Assembly (NCBI GenBank): GCA_902363395.1
Contig: CABIZZ010000001.1
Location: forward strand, 124,001 to 188,000
Reading direction: 5' to 3'
Length of the DNA: 64,000 nt
DNA from: Streptococcaceae bacterium
GTDB taxonomy: Bacteria; Bacillota; Bacilli; Lactobacillales; Streptococcaceae
Part shown: in pieces, positions 54,289 through 63,500 of the stretch
How positions within the stretch are numbered: position 1 is the stretch's first letter
Layout of the letters: each line of letters begins with the position of its first letter
The notes under the pieces: model-generated
Database searches by the model: none
What the model was told of the DNA's origin: nothing
The model's input: the letters and a program-made list of their open reading frames with translations, nothing else
Position numbers and translations under genes: made by a program

Positions 54289-54828
54289 ATGAAAGCAAGT
54301 ATTCGAAAAAGTGTATTGAAGAAGATGAAAGGCTTGGAGGCGGAGAACAAGCGAAAGGCTGATCAAGCCTTGATCCAGCGGTTGCGCTCTTTGCCAGCTT
54401 ATCAAGCAGCAAGCGTTATAGCGACCTATTTGTCCTTCCCGCATGAGGTGGATACAAGTTTTCTCATTGATGCAGCTCTAGAAGATGGCAAACAGGTCGT
54501 CATCCCAAAGACCTATCCAAAAGGGCGCATGGAATTTGCAACCTACGATCCGCAGAACTTGAAACCAACAGCCTTTGGTCTCTTGGAACCAGAGGATGGG
54601 GTTCAAGCAATAGATCAGTCGGAGATTGATTTGATCCATGTTCCTGGAGTGGCCTTTCAAAAGGATGGCTACCGCCTTGGTTATGGTGGTGGTTATTACG
54701 ATCGCTATTTGGCAGATTTCGACGGAGCGACCGTCAGCACCATCTATGCCTGCCAGGAAGTAGACTTTGCACCTGCTCCTCATGATATTCCAGTACAGGA
54801 GGTTCTTGTGGATGAATCAACTATTTGA
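54289..54828 (+). CDS. 5-formyltetrahydrofolate cyclo-ligase
   Basis: A 179-residue enzyme that recycles 5-formyl-THF to 5,10-methenyl-THF with ATP. The signature is GYGGGYYDRYL near residue 130, and the N-terminal Arg/Lys helix (IRKSVLKKMKGL) fits the family. ATG 54289 is preferred to 54283, which would leave no space after the GAGAG site. Its 3' end overlaps the rhomboid gene by 17 bases, a typical streptococcal pair. Confidence 0.93.
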   Translation: MKASIRKSVLKKMKGLEAENKRKADQALIQRLRSLPAYQAASVIATYLSFPHEVDTSFLIDAALEDGKQVVIPKTYPKGRMEFATYDPQNLKPTAFGLLEPEDGVQAIDQSEIDLIHVPGVAFQKDGYRLGYGGGYYDRYLADFDGATVSTIYACQEVDFAPAPHDIPVQEVLVDESTI

Positions 54829-55498
54829 TAAGAAATACCCAGTGACCAGTAGCTTACTCTTATTAACAACCGGCGTTTTTCTATCCATGTTATTGCTTCG
54901 TGGCTTTGATTATGAATCGGTTCAATCTGTTTACGACTTTGGGGGTGTCTTAGGATATGAAATCCAAATGGACCCGAGCCAGAGCTGGCGTTTGCTTGCT
55001 GCCATGTTTGTTCATGTTGGCTTGCAACACTTTGTTTTGAACATGGTTACCCTTTATTTTATCGGTAGAATCGCAGAAGATCTATTTGGCTCGAAGGCTT
55101 TTTTAGCCCTCTACCTCTTATCCGGCTTAATGGGCAATCTTTTTGTCTTGGTCCTTTCTCCAGAAGTCGTCGCAGCAGGAGCCTCGACAGCCCTGTTTGG
55201 TATCTTTGCTGCCATTGCCAGTTTACGCTTTATTGCTCGAAGTCCCTATATTCGCTATCTGAGCCAACGTTATACTTCCTTAATTCTGATCAATATCCTC
55301 TTTAGCTTCATGCCGAGGATCAGTCTAGCCGGTCACCTAGGAGGCCTGGTGGGAGGAGGGATTCTAGCCTTTGTCTTTCCCGTCTATGGTGAGCGAGATA
55401 GTGTGAAAAAAAGCTGGCGCTGGGGAGCCTTGGCCCTTTATACAGCTGGTGCCATCCTTCTTTATGCTTGGCCTTTTATCTTTCATCCCTTTTTTTGA
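54812..55498 (+). CDS. Rhomboid-family intramembrane serine protease
   Basis: A 228-residue protein with about six or seven membrane helices. The ATG at 54812 follows AGGAGG, inside the end of the previous gene; an earlier in-frame start at 54767 is not needed. Catalytic Ser in GASTALFG and His in AGHLGG form the dyad; the early HVGLQHFVLNM gives the conserved His and Asn of the oxyanion region. It cuts membrane-spanning substrates; targets unknown. Confidence 0.93.
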   Translation: MNQLFDKKYPVTSSLLLLTTGVFLSMLLLRGFDYESVQSVYDFGGVLGYEIQMDPSQSWRLLAAMFVHVGLQHFVLNMVTLYFIGRIAEDLFGSKAFLALYLLSGLMGNLFVLVLSPEVVAAGASTALFGIFAAIASLRFIARSPYIRYLSQRYTSLILINILFSFMPRISLAGHLGGLVGGGILAFVFPVYGERDSVKKSWRWGALALYTAGAILLYAWPFIFHPFF

Positions 55499-55525
55499 TT
55501 TGTAGCACATTTGTAAATTATCTGA

Positions 55526-55552
55526 AAACTGAGTGAAGTCTCAGTTTTTTTG
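55526..55552 (+). terminator. Terminator after the rhomboid gene
   Basis: AACTGAG and CTCAGTT stem with TGAAGT loop, followed by five or more T. Confidence 0.85.
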
Positions 55553-55618
55553 TATATATTTCTCAAAAACGATAGAGAAAGCTAAAAATATCACAAATAA
55601 ATGAATAAAAATGTGAAA

Positions 55619-55667
55619 AGAAAGCGCTTGCAATGTTGATTGAAAAGGAGTAGACTGATGGTATATA
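55619..55667 (+). promoter_or_regulatory. Promoter and cre site of the C69 dipeptidase gene
   Basis: AGAAAGCGCTTGCA (55619-55632) matches cre at 13 of 14 positions, in nearly the same form as at bgaA. TTGAAA (55640-55645), 16 bp, TATATA (55662-55667) with TGG as an extended -10. Here the cre is just upstream of the -35. A short TGTCC/GGACA hairpin lies in the leader. Confidence 0.7.
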
Positions 55668-55727
55668 AAACCTACTTGTGTCCCAAAACCGCTTGAGGAC
55701 ATAAAATAAGCAAAAAGGAGATTTGCG

Positions 55728-58289
55728 ATGAAGAAATGGTTGTTTAAACTAGCTTTGGTAGCGATGACGTTCTTACTCCTACCAATTCAAGCCGTTAAGG
55801 CCTGCTGTGGATTTATCATTGGTCGCCAGTTGACCAAGGATGGAACGACCCTGTTTGGCCGGACTGAGGACTATCCTTATTATCCAAATGGTGGAAAACA
55901 CAACAAAAACTATGTTGTTGTCGATGCCAAGACCTATAATGAGGGAGATCAAATCGAGGATGAATCCAACGGATTCACCTACCCGCATGCAGCCAATGAA
56001 ATGAAATACACAGCTACTTATGACTCTGCTCGTGGTGACGGTAGCAATGGGGCTTTCGGGGAACACGGTTTTAATGAAGCCGGTGTATCCATGACTGCGA
56101 CAGTAACGGCGATCCCAAATAAGAAGGTCTTGTCAACAGATCCTTTGAAAGAGAATGGCTTACCAGAAGCTGCAATGCTAGATGTCATCTTGCCACGTGT
56201 GAAAACTGCCCGTGAAGGGGTTGAATTACTGGCTAAAGTCATCGAAGAAAAAGGATCAGCAGAAGGGAATGTGGTCGTCTTTGCAGACCAAAATGAAACT
56301 TGGTACATGGAAATTCTTTCTGGTCACCAATATGTAGCGGTGAAGGTGCCAGAAGATAAATACGCAGTCTTTGCAAATACCTACTACCTAGGTCATGTTG
56401 ATTTGAATGACACTGAAAATGTCATCGCCTCTAAAGATGTAGAAAAAGTAGCCAAGGAATCTGGCAACTACAAGACCGATAAAGATGGCAATTTCCATAT
56501 TGCTAAATCTTATGGACCAGAAAAATATGCTGAAGGAGACCGCTCACGGACCTATGCGGGCATCACCTTACTAGATCCAGACTCTAAAGTCACTTATGAG
56601 GATGATGAGTATGAGCTCTTCCGTTCACCAACTGATCCAAACAAAAAATACACCTTGGAAGATGCTTTTGCCTTGCAACGGAACCGTTTTGAACACTTGA
56701 ATGGACGCTTTGTACCAGATGATCAAATCGGTGTTAAGAAACAAGGTGACGATGGTAGCAACGATACTGTTCGTAAAGACCAATACAAGTATGCCTTAGG
56801 AAATGAAAATGTGATTGATGCCCATGTCTATCAAATCAATCCAAATCTTCCAAAATCATTTGGTGGAACTGTATGGCTCGGCATGGGACCTTCGCGGAAT
56901 ACCCCTTATGTTCCATTCTATGGAAATGTAAAAGATACTTACGAAGCTTTTAAACCTCAAACAGCTACTTATGATCCAAATTCATGGTATTGGACAGTTT
57001 GGCACATTGACCAAATGGCCATCAATAACCAAGATCTCTTTGGAAAATCGATCCAAAATCACTGGAAAGCACTAGAAGAACAGCTCATTATCGAACAAAA
57101 AGTGAGTGATGCAAAATACGCTGCCTTGAAAGCTGATGAAGCAGCTGCAAAAGGGGCAGAAGATCAAGTAACTGCTGAATCAATTGCGCGTTCTGAGCGT
57201 CTTTTCAAACAATTCAAACAATACGAAGCAGAGCTTTCAGCAACCTTGAAAGAAGCAGGTAGAACAGATGATCCGTATCGGGCATCTCTTCCAGATAATT
57301 ACAAGGAACCAACGGACGCAACTACAACAACTGCTCCAAGTACTGAGCCAAGCACTGACGCAACTACAACAACAGCTCCAAGTACTGAGCCAAGCACAGA
57401 CGTAACTACAACAACAGCTCCAAGTACCGAGCCAAGCACAGATGCAACTACAACAACAGCTTCAAGTACCGAGCCAAGCACAGATGCAACTACAACAACA
57501 GCTCCAAGTACTGAGCCAAGCAAGGATGAGACTCAACCAACTGAGCCAAGTACCGAGCTGAGCAAGGATGAAACCACAACTACAACGACTGAACCAAGCA
57601 AGGATGCAACTCAACCAACAGCTCCAAGTACTGAGCCAAGCAAGAACGAAACCAAGCCAACTCAACCAAGTACTGAGCCAAGCAAGAACGAAACCAAGCC
57701 AACTCAACCAAGTACTGAGCCAAACAAGGATGTAAACACATCAACTACGATTGTCCCTGCTCCAACTACAAACAATCGTCCAGTTCTTCCTACGAATTCC
57801 TACATTTTAGTAGATCCTGTTACTGGAATCACCCTACAAAACCCAGACTTTGCCCAAGGTGGCTTTAATTTGGCAGCTTCTGTATTGAAAGATGTCCAAG
57901 CCCTCAAAGGTAAAGACTATCAGATTTACGACATTCAGTTGTCAAATCAAAATGGCCCTGTTCATCAATTCAGCCCAACTGTGGTGACCATGCCAGTGGA
58001 TCCTAAGAAAGAAGTAGAATCTGTTGTAGGTATTGGAGAAGATGGCAAGGTTGAAACCTACCAGTTCAGCTTGAATGAAGACAAGAGCAAGGTAACCTTC
58101 ACAACCAATCACTTCTCATCTTATGGAGTTGTTTACAAAACAGCAGCTAAGGTAGAAGAAAAAACAGAAAGCAAGAAATTGCCATCAACTGGACAAACCA
58201 TTTCAATGGTTGGTATCATCGGCGGTGTCTTGATTAGTGCACTTGGATTTGCCTTCTATGTAGAAAAACGCAAACAGAACAAAGCTTAA
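55728..58289 (+). CDS. LPXTG-anchored C69-family dipeptidase
   Basis: An 853-residue surface enzyme. A cleavable signal peptide ends at AVKA, exposing Cys26 (sequence ACCGFIIGR), the expected N-terminal nucleophile of this Ntn-hydrolase family; a second Cys follows where homologues often have Thr. The PepD catalytic domain runs to ~520 (GRTEDYPYYPNGG, GFNEAGVSM, EILSGHQYVAVKVPED). A Thr/Pro/Ser/Glu repeat region (~532-670) and a small beta domain (~690-810) follow, with LPSTG, a membrane helix and KRKQNK. It likely releases amino acids from short peptides at the wall. A cre site suggests carbon control. Confidence 0.92.
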   Translation: MKKWLFKLALVAMTFLLLPIQAVKACCGFIIGRQLTKDGTTLFGRTEDYPYYPNGGKHNKNYVVVDAKTYNEGDQIEDESNGFTYPHAANEMKYTATYDSARGDGSNGAFGEHGFNEAGVSMTATVTAIPNKKVLSTDPLKENGLPEAAMLDVILPRVKTAREGVELLAKVIEEKGSAEGNVVVFADQNETWYMEILSGHQYVAVKVPEDKYAVFANTYYLGHVDLNDTENVIASKDVEKVAKESGNYKTDKDGNFHIAKSYGPEKYAEGDRSRTYAGITLLDPDSKVTYEDDEYELFRSPTDPNKKYTLEDAFALQRNRFEHLNGRFVPDDQIGVKKQGDDGSNDTVRKDQYKYALGNENVIDAHVYQINPNLPKSFGGTVWLGMGPSRNTPYVPFYGNVKDTYEAFKPQTATYDPNSWYWTVWHIDQMAINNQDLFGKSIQNHWKALEEQLIIEQKVSDAKYAALKADEAAAKGAEDQVTAESIARSERLFKQFKQYEAELSATLKEAGRTDDPYRASLPDNYKEPTDATTTTAPSTEPSTDATTTTAPSTEPSTDVTTTTAPSTEPSTDATTTTASSTEPSTDATTTTAPSTEPSKDETQPTEPSTELSKDETTTTTTEPSKDATQPTAPSTEPSKNETKPTQPSTEPSKNETKPTQPSTEPNKDVNTSTTIVPAPTTNNRPVLPTNSYILVDPVTGITLQNPDFAQGGFNLAASVLKDVQALKGKDYQIYDIQLSNQNGPVHQFSPTVVTMPVDPKKEVESVVGIGEDGKVETYQFSLNEDKSKVTFTTNHFSSYGVVYKTAAKVEEKTESKKLPSTGQTISMVGIIGGVLISALGFAFYVEKRKQNKA
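57321..57735 (+). repeat. Coding tandem repeats in the dipeptidase stalk
   Basis: About ten units of ~42 bp encoding TTTTAPSTEPSTDA and variants (TQPT.PSTEPSKDE, TKPTQPSTEPSKNE). The first four are nearly identical; later units carry Lys/Asn. It is a flexible, probably glycosylatable wall-spanning stalk. Copy number may vary between strains. Confidence 0.88.
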
Positions 58290-58311
58290 AAAATAACTTT
58301 TTAAGAAAGAA

Positions 58312-58342
58312 AAAGAGGCCGGACATTTAGTCCGGTCTCTTT
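58312..58342. terminator. Bidirectional terminator between the dipeptidase gene and galU
   Basis: AAAGAGGCCGGAC and GTCCGGTCTCTTT pair around ATTTA, with A/T runs on both sides. Confidence 0.85.
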
Positions 58343-58375
58343 GCTTTATAGTCGAAAAGTCAGGGTGAGTATTTT

Positions 58376-59287
58376 TTACTCCTCAGTCACTTTCCCTGTT
58401 TCTTCTAATTGTTTTCCAAGGTTGATGATGTATTGTTTGAGATCATCTTTAACCTGTGGGTGTTTCAAGGCATAATCGATAGATGTTTTCATGAAACCAA
58501 ACTTGTCCCCTACATCGTAGCGTCTGCCCTTAAATTCGCGGGCAAATACTCGTTGGGTCTTGTTCAAGGTATCAATGGCATCAGTCAATTGGATTTCATT
58601 TCCAGCGCCTGGTTTTTGGTTTTCCAAGATTTGGAAGATTTCTGGAGTCAGCAAGTAACGACCGATAATGGCAAGGTCACTTGGTGCTTCTTCAGGTGCC
58701 GGTTTTTCGACAAAGGTTTCAACGCTATACAGTCCGTTGATGCCTTCCCCTTGAGGAGCAATGACTCCATAGGCAGAAACCTCTTCATGGGGAACTTTCA
58801 TGACAGCAATAGTAGAAGCATGTGTCTCGTCATAGTCATTCATCAATTGCTTGGTGAGAGTGGTAGCCGTATCATCTGTGATATCCATGAGGTCATCCCC
58901 TAGCATCACGACGAAAGGTTCATTCCCAACGAAGGCCTTGGCCTGAAGGACAGCATCTCCAAGGCCACGCGGATGTTTTTGACGAATGAAGTGGAGGCGC
59001 ATCCCAGTAGTTTCATCGACCAGTTTCAATAGGTCATTTTTCCCTTTTTCCTTGAGGTTGTACTCGAGTTCGAAGTTTGAGTCGAAGTGGTCTTCGATCG
59101 AACGTTTGGACTTACCAGTGACAACGAGAATATCCTCGATACCAGCCTTTAGGGCTTCCTCAACGATGAATTGGATCGTTGGCTTATCCACGATTGGCAA
59201 CATTTCTTTGGCCAAGGCTTTGGTTGCAGGTAGGAAACGAGTTCCAAGTCCGGCCGCAGGAATGACTGCTTTCCTAACTTTTGTCAT
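58376..59287 (-). CDS. galU: UTP-glucose-1-phosphate uridylyltransferase
   Basis: A 303-residue nucleotidyltransferase making UDP-glucose for glycolipid, teichoic acid and capsule synthesis. Signatures: [26 protein letters not shown] is the nucleotide-binding start (positions ~4-29), then [26 protein letters not shown] and [16 protein letters not shown] precedes the ATG. gpsA is 61 bases upstream on the same strand, a conserved streptococcal pair. Confidence 0.97.
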   Translation of the reverse strand: MTKVRKAVIPAAGLGTRFLPATKALAKEMLPIVDKPTIQFIVEEALKAGIEDILVVTGKSKRSIEDHFDSNFELEYNLKEKGKNDLLKLVDETTGMRLHFIRQKHPRGLGDAVLQAKAFVGNEPFVVMLGDDLMDITDDTATTLTKQLMNDYDETHASTIAVMKVPHEEVSAYGVIAPQGEGINGLYSVETFVEKPAPEEAPSDLAIIGRYLLTPEIFQILENQKPGAGNEIQLTDAIDTLNKTQRVFAREFKGRRYDVGDKFGFMKTSIDYALKHPQVKDDLKQYIINLGKQLEETGKVTEE

Positions 59288-59348
59288 AATAATTCCTTTC
59301 TAACTAAAGAATGATTGGTTGTTAATCTGATTGGCAAGGAAATATTCC

Positions 59349-60365
59349 TTAGTTCCACTCGTTTTCTTCTTTAAATTCGTTGTTCATCATGAAGTTAATG
59401 GCTTCGCGAATGTCTTGCCCTTCATAAATCACTTGGTAGATGGCTTGTGTGATCGGCATGTAGACATCCAGCTCTTGGGCCAGTTCGTAGGCAGCCTTAG
59501 TGGTTGAAATCCCTTCGATGATCATGCCCATGTTGGCTTCGATATCTTCTAGTTTTTCACCGCGACCAAGGGCATCCCCAGCTCGCCAGTTCCGAGAGTG
59601 GATCGAAGTCCCTGTCACGATCAGGTCTCCAACTCCAGATAGTCCGCTATAGGTCAAGGGGCTAGCCCCAAGTTTCACTCCTAGACGGGTAATTTCAGCT
59701 AGTCCGCGCGTGATGATGGCAGCCTTGGCGTTGTCTCCGAATCCAAGTCCGTGGAGGGCTCCAGCTCCGACTGCGATAATGTTTTTAAGAGCTCCAGCCG
59801 TTTCTACCCCAATCACATCTGTATTGGTATAGAGTCGGAAGTAGTGATTGCTGAAGAGTTCTTGAACGTAACGAGCTGTTTCTAAATCCTTAGAAGCTGC
59901 TGTTATCAGAGTAATATCGCGGACGATGGTTTCTTCAGCGTGACTTGGACCAGACACGACCACAATCTCGCTACGTAGAGAAGCAGGGATTTCCTCTTCT
60001 AAGATTTGAGAAATCCGTTTGTGACTGTTTGGTTCTAATCCTTTGGACGCGTGCATGACCTTGACAGGATGGTCCAAGAGTTCAGCTACTTGCTTGGCAA
60101 CGAGTCGTGTCACCTTGGTTGGGACGACAAAGAGGACCGCATCAGCTCCAGAAAGAGCTTCATCCAAGTTGTGGTAAGCCTTAATCCCTGGATCCAGAAC
60201 GACATCCTTAAAGTAGCGTTTGTTGGTATGTTCTTGATTGATTTCGTCGATTTGTTCTGGGACGTTTCCCCAGATCCGTACTTCATGGCCATTGTCGTGG
60301 AGGACTTGAGAAAGGGCAGTTCCCCAAGAACCAGGACCGATGACCGCAACGGTTTGTTTATCCAT
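59349..60365 (-). CDS. gpsA: Glycerol-3-phosphate dehydrogenase [NAD(P)+]
   Basis: A 338-residue enzyme producing glycerol-3-phosphate for lipids. N-terminal dinucleotide fold [10 protein letters not shown], then [15 protein letters not shown], and the catalytic Lys region [32 protein letters not shown] precedes the ATG. Co-transcribed with galU. Confidence 0.97.
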   Translation of the reverse strand: MDKQTVAVIGPGSWGTALSQVLHDNGHEVRIWGNVPEQIDEINQEHTNKRYFKDVVLDPGIKAYHNLDEALSGADAVLFVVPTKVTRLVAKQVAELLDHPVKVMHASKGLEPNSHKRISQILEEEIPASLRSEIVVVSGPSHAEETIVRDITLITAASKDLETARYVQELFSNHYFRLYTNTDVIGVETAGALKNIIAVGAGALHGLGFGDNAKAAIITRGLAEITRLGVKLGASPLTYSGLSGVGDLIVTGTSIHSRNWRAGDALGRGEKLEDIEANMGMIIEGISTTKAAYELAQELDVYMPITQAIYQVIYEGQDIREAINFMMNNEFKEENEWN

Positions 60366-60502
60366 AGTATTCTCCTTCGTGAAGATTTCATTTCTATTTT
60401 ACCATACTATAGAGAAAAAAGCTTTGGAATCTAGCTGAATTTCATAGGAAAAGCAAATAATATGATAACTGAAAAAATGTTGGGAATTTTAGTAAATTAT
60501 TC

Positions 60503-60531
60503 TTGCATTTATATGTTAAATATGGTAAAAT
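60503..60531 (+). promoter_or_regulatory. Promoter of the 60.6-kb adhesin gene
   Basis: TTGCAT (60503-60508), 17 bp, TAAAAT (60526-60531) with TGG before it as an extended -10. Divergent from gpsA. Confidence 0.6.
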
Positions 60532-60595
60532 TCCTTTCGTATATTACTCTAGCTAGTGATATATAGGAGAAACAAAAAAGAAAAAGGAGTTTATG

Positions 60596-63500
60596 ATGAA
60601 AAAGAGCTTAAAAATAATACTGACCTTAGTATTAGTTTTAGCTAGTGTCTTTGGTTTGTCCAAAATTCGGTCGGCCCATGCTGATGGCGCAACAGGAAAG
60701 ATCCAAATTACAAGTAAAACGATCACACCTGCTAAGTCACCCGTGGACCAGTACACGGACATTAAAGTTGATCTAACTTTCAATGTTCCGCAGGAGGTCA
60801 AATCTGGGGATCAAGCGGTCATTACCCTCCCTCAGAATTTAAAATTTATCTCGGATCAGACATTTGACGTCATGAGTCCGGATGGTAAGTCTGTGGTTGC
60901 GAAAGCAGTCATTAATGCTGCCAACAAAACCATCACCCTGACTTATGAAAATTATGTGGAAACGAAATCAAATATTTCAGGAAGCATGTTCTTTGCAGTT
61001 CGGGTAGAGCCTGCAACCGAATCTCCAAGCAAGGTGCCAATCACCTTGAATGTGGATAACAATCCTGTCCCTGTAGGAAAAGTTGACTTTGTAGTTGACC
61101 CAGGGAATGCTGAAAAGACCTTGGACAAGGTTAGCTGGGGAACAGAAACCTTAGCAGATGGCAGCATCACACGTCAATATGAAGTGCGTGTCAATGCAGC
61201 GAATGCGGCTTTAACAGAAGCAGTTGTATCTGACCAATTGCAAACAGAAGGAATGAGCTATGTAGAAGATTCCTTTGTGATTAAAAAAGGGAATTGGGTC
61301 GTTAACAGTTCGCATAAATTAGATTTGAAAAATGGGCAGGTTGCCTCTTTGCCAGTTGAGTTTGGAGCAGATAAGAAGAGTTTCAAAGTCAGCTTGGGAA
61401 ATGTAGCCCAAGGCGAAGGTTACTCGATTGTCTATAAGGTGAAGATTCCTTATACCCCTGCAAATGGTGAGAAGTTCCTCAACAATGTAACCTTAAATGC
61501 TCAAAAAGTTGTTGAAACTAAGAGCAACCCATTCGTTTATCAAACTGCTGGTGGGGAAGCACAAGGTTATACCTTCTCCATCAACCTCAAAAAAGTTGAT
61601 AGTCAGGATGAAAACACTGCTCTAGCAGGTGCTGAATTTAACGTTATCCGTGTTGCAACAGGTGCCGTTGTCGGTAAGTTGACGACCAACGCAAACGGAG
61701 AAGCAAGCATTGGTGGCTTGTTGAATACAGCTTACCAATTGGTTGAAACAAAAGCTCCAGAAGGATATGAATTGGATGCAACTCCAATTGAAGTCAAAGC
61801 AGAAGATTTTGGAACAACGAAAACAGCTCTTAAAAAAGTTACAAACAAGAAAATTGTTAAAGAACCGACACCAACCAGTGCGGTGATTGAATTAAATAAG
61901 GCCCTTACAGGTCGTGACTTGGTAGACGGTGAGTTTAGCTTTGAATTGTACGAAGGTACTAACAAACTTCAAACTGTCACCAACAAATCTGGTAAAGTAA
62001 CCTTTGAATCTATTTCTTACACAGCAGAAGGTGAACACACTTATACTGTGAAGGAAGTCAAGGGGACTACCCCAGGTATCACATACGATACAGCCGAAAA
62101 ACAAGTAACCGTTAAGGTAACAAAAGATGGAGACAATCTAAAAGCAACAGTTGTCTATCCAGAAAGCAAGGTCTTTGCAAATACATACTCAGCTCCAAGT
62201 CCAGCAAAAGCTCAGATTTCAGCCAGCAAGATTTTGGAAGGCCGTGCCTTGAAGGATGGCGAATTCAGCTTTACCTTGTTGGATGAAGCTGGAAAAGTCC
62301 TTCAAACAAAACAAAATGCAGCAGATGGTTCCGTAGCCTTTGATGAAATTTCTTATTCACAAGAAGATGCAGGAAAAACTTTCCACTACACGATTAAAGA
62401 AGTGATCCCTACATCTCAAGAAAAAGGAATGACTTACGACAAAGCCAGCATCGAAGTGACAGTAACGGTTACGAAAGATGAAGCAAGCAATACCATCAAT
62501 GCTACAGTGGCATATGGTGAAAAGAAATCATTTATCAATACTTTTGTGACAAGTGAAATCCCACCAACACCACCGACTGTTGACAAACCAGAAGCTAAGC
62601 TTTATACCATCCAACTTCACAAGGTCAATGGTGAAGGTCAAGCTCTAGCAGGAGCTGTCTTCGGCCTCTTTGAAGCAGATGGTGTGACAGCAGTTGCCAA
62701 CCCTTACGGTGAAGGCCAAGCGACAGCAACCTCAGATGCGAGCGGTCTTGTCAGCTTTGTAGGTTTTGCAGCGAAGGATTATGTAGTGAAAGAATTGACA
62801 GCACCAGAAGGTTACCAACTTTCTACTGCTTCAATCACCGTTTCTGAAGCTGAATTAACAGCTGCGACAGAATTGGTAGTGGATAAAGGAAATGTGGTGA
62901 ACAAACCATTTGCCGAAATCCCACCAACACCACCAGTTGTTGAAAAACCAGAAGTAACTGTTTACAGCATTCAATTGCACAAAGTCAACAATGAAGGTCA
63001 AGTCTTGGCAGGAGCTGTCTTTGGACTCTTTGAAGCAGATGGTACAACTCCAGTTGCCAACCCATATGGCGAAGGTCAAGCGACAGCGACCTCAGATGCT
63101 AATGGTCTCGTTACCTTTACAGGACTTGTAGCCAAAGATTATGTAGTGAAAGAAATCACTGCTCCAGAAGGCTACCAACTTTCTGAAGAAGCAATTACTG
63201 TTTCATCTAGTCAATTGATTGCTTCAACTGATCAAGTGCTTGATCAAGGTAAAGTAGTCAATAAACCATTCACTGCCATCCCACCAACACCACCAGTTGT
63301 TGAGAAGCCAGAAGTGAAACTCTACACCATCCAACTTCATAAGGTCAATGCAGAAAACCGAGCACTAGCAGGAGCTGTCTTCGGCCTCTTTGAAGCAGAT
63401 GGTGTGACACCAGTTGCTAATCCATATGGCGAAGGTCAAGCGACAGCAACCTCAGATGCCAACGGTCTTGTAAGCTTTGTAGGCTTTACAGCGAAGGACT

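Noticed and set aside
57299-57707. Minus-strand Val/Leu/Trp-rich open frames over the dipeptidase stalk
   Set aside because: Opposite-strand reading of the Thr/Pro repeats, with no start signals.
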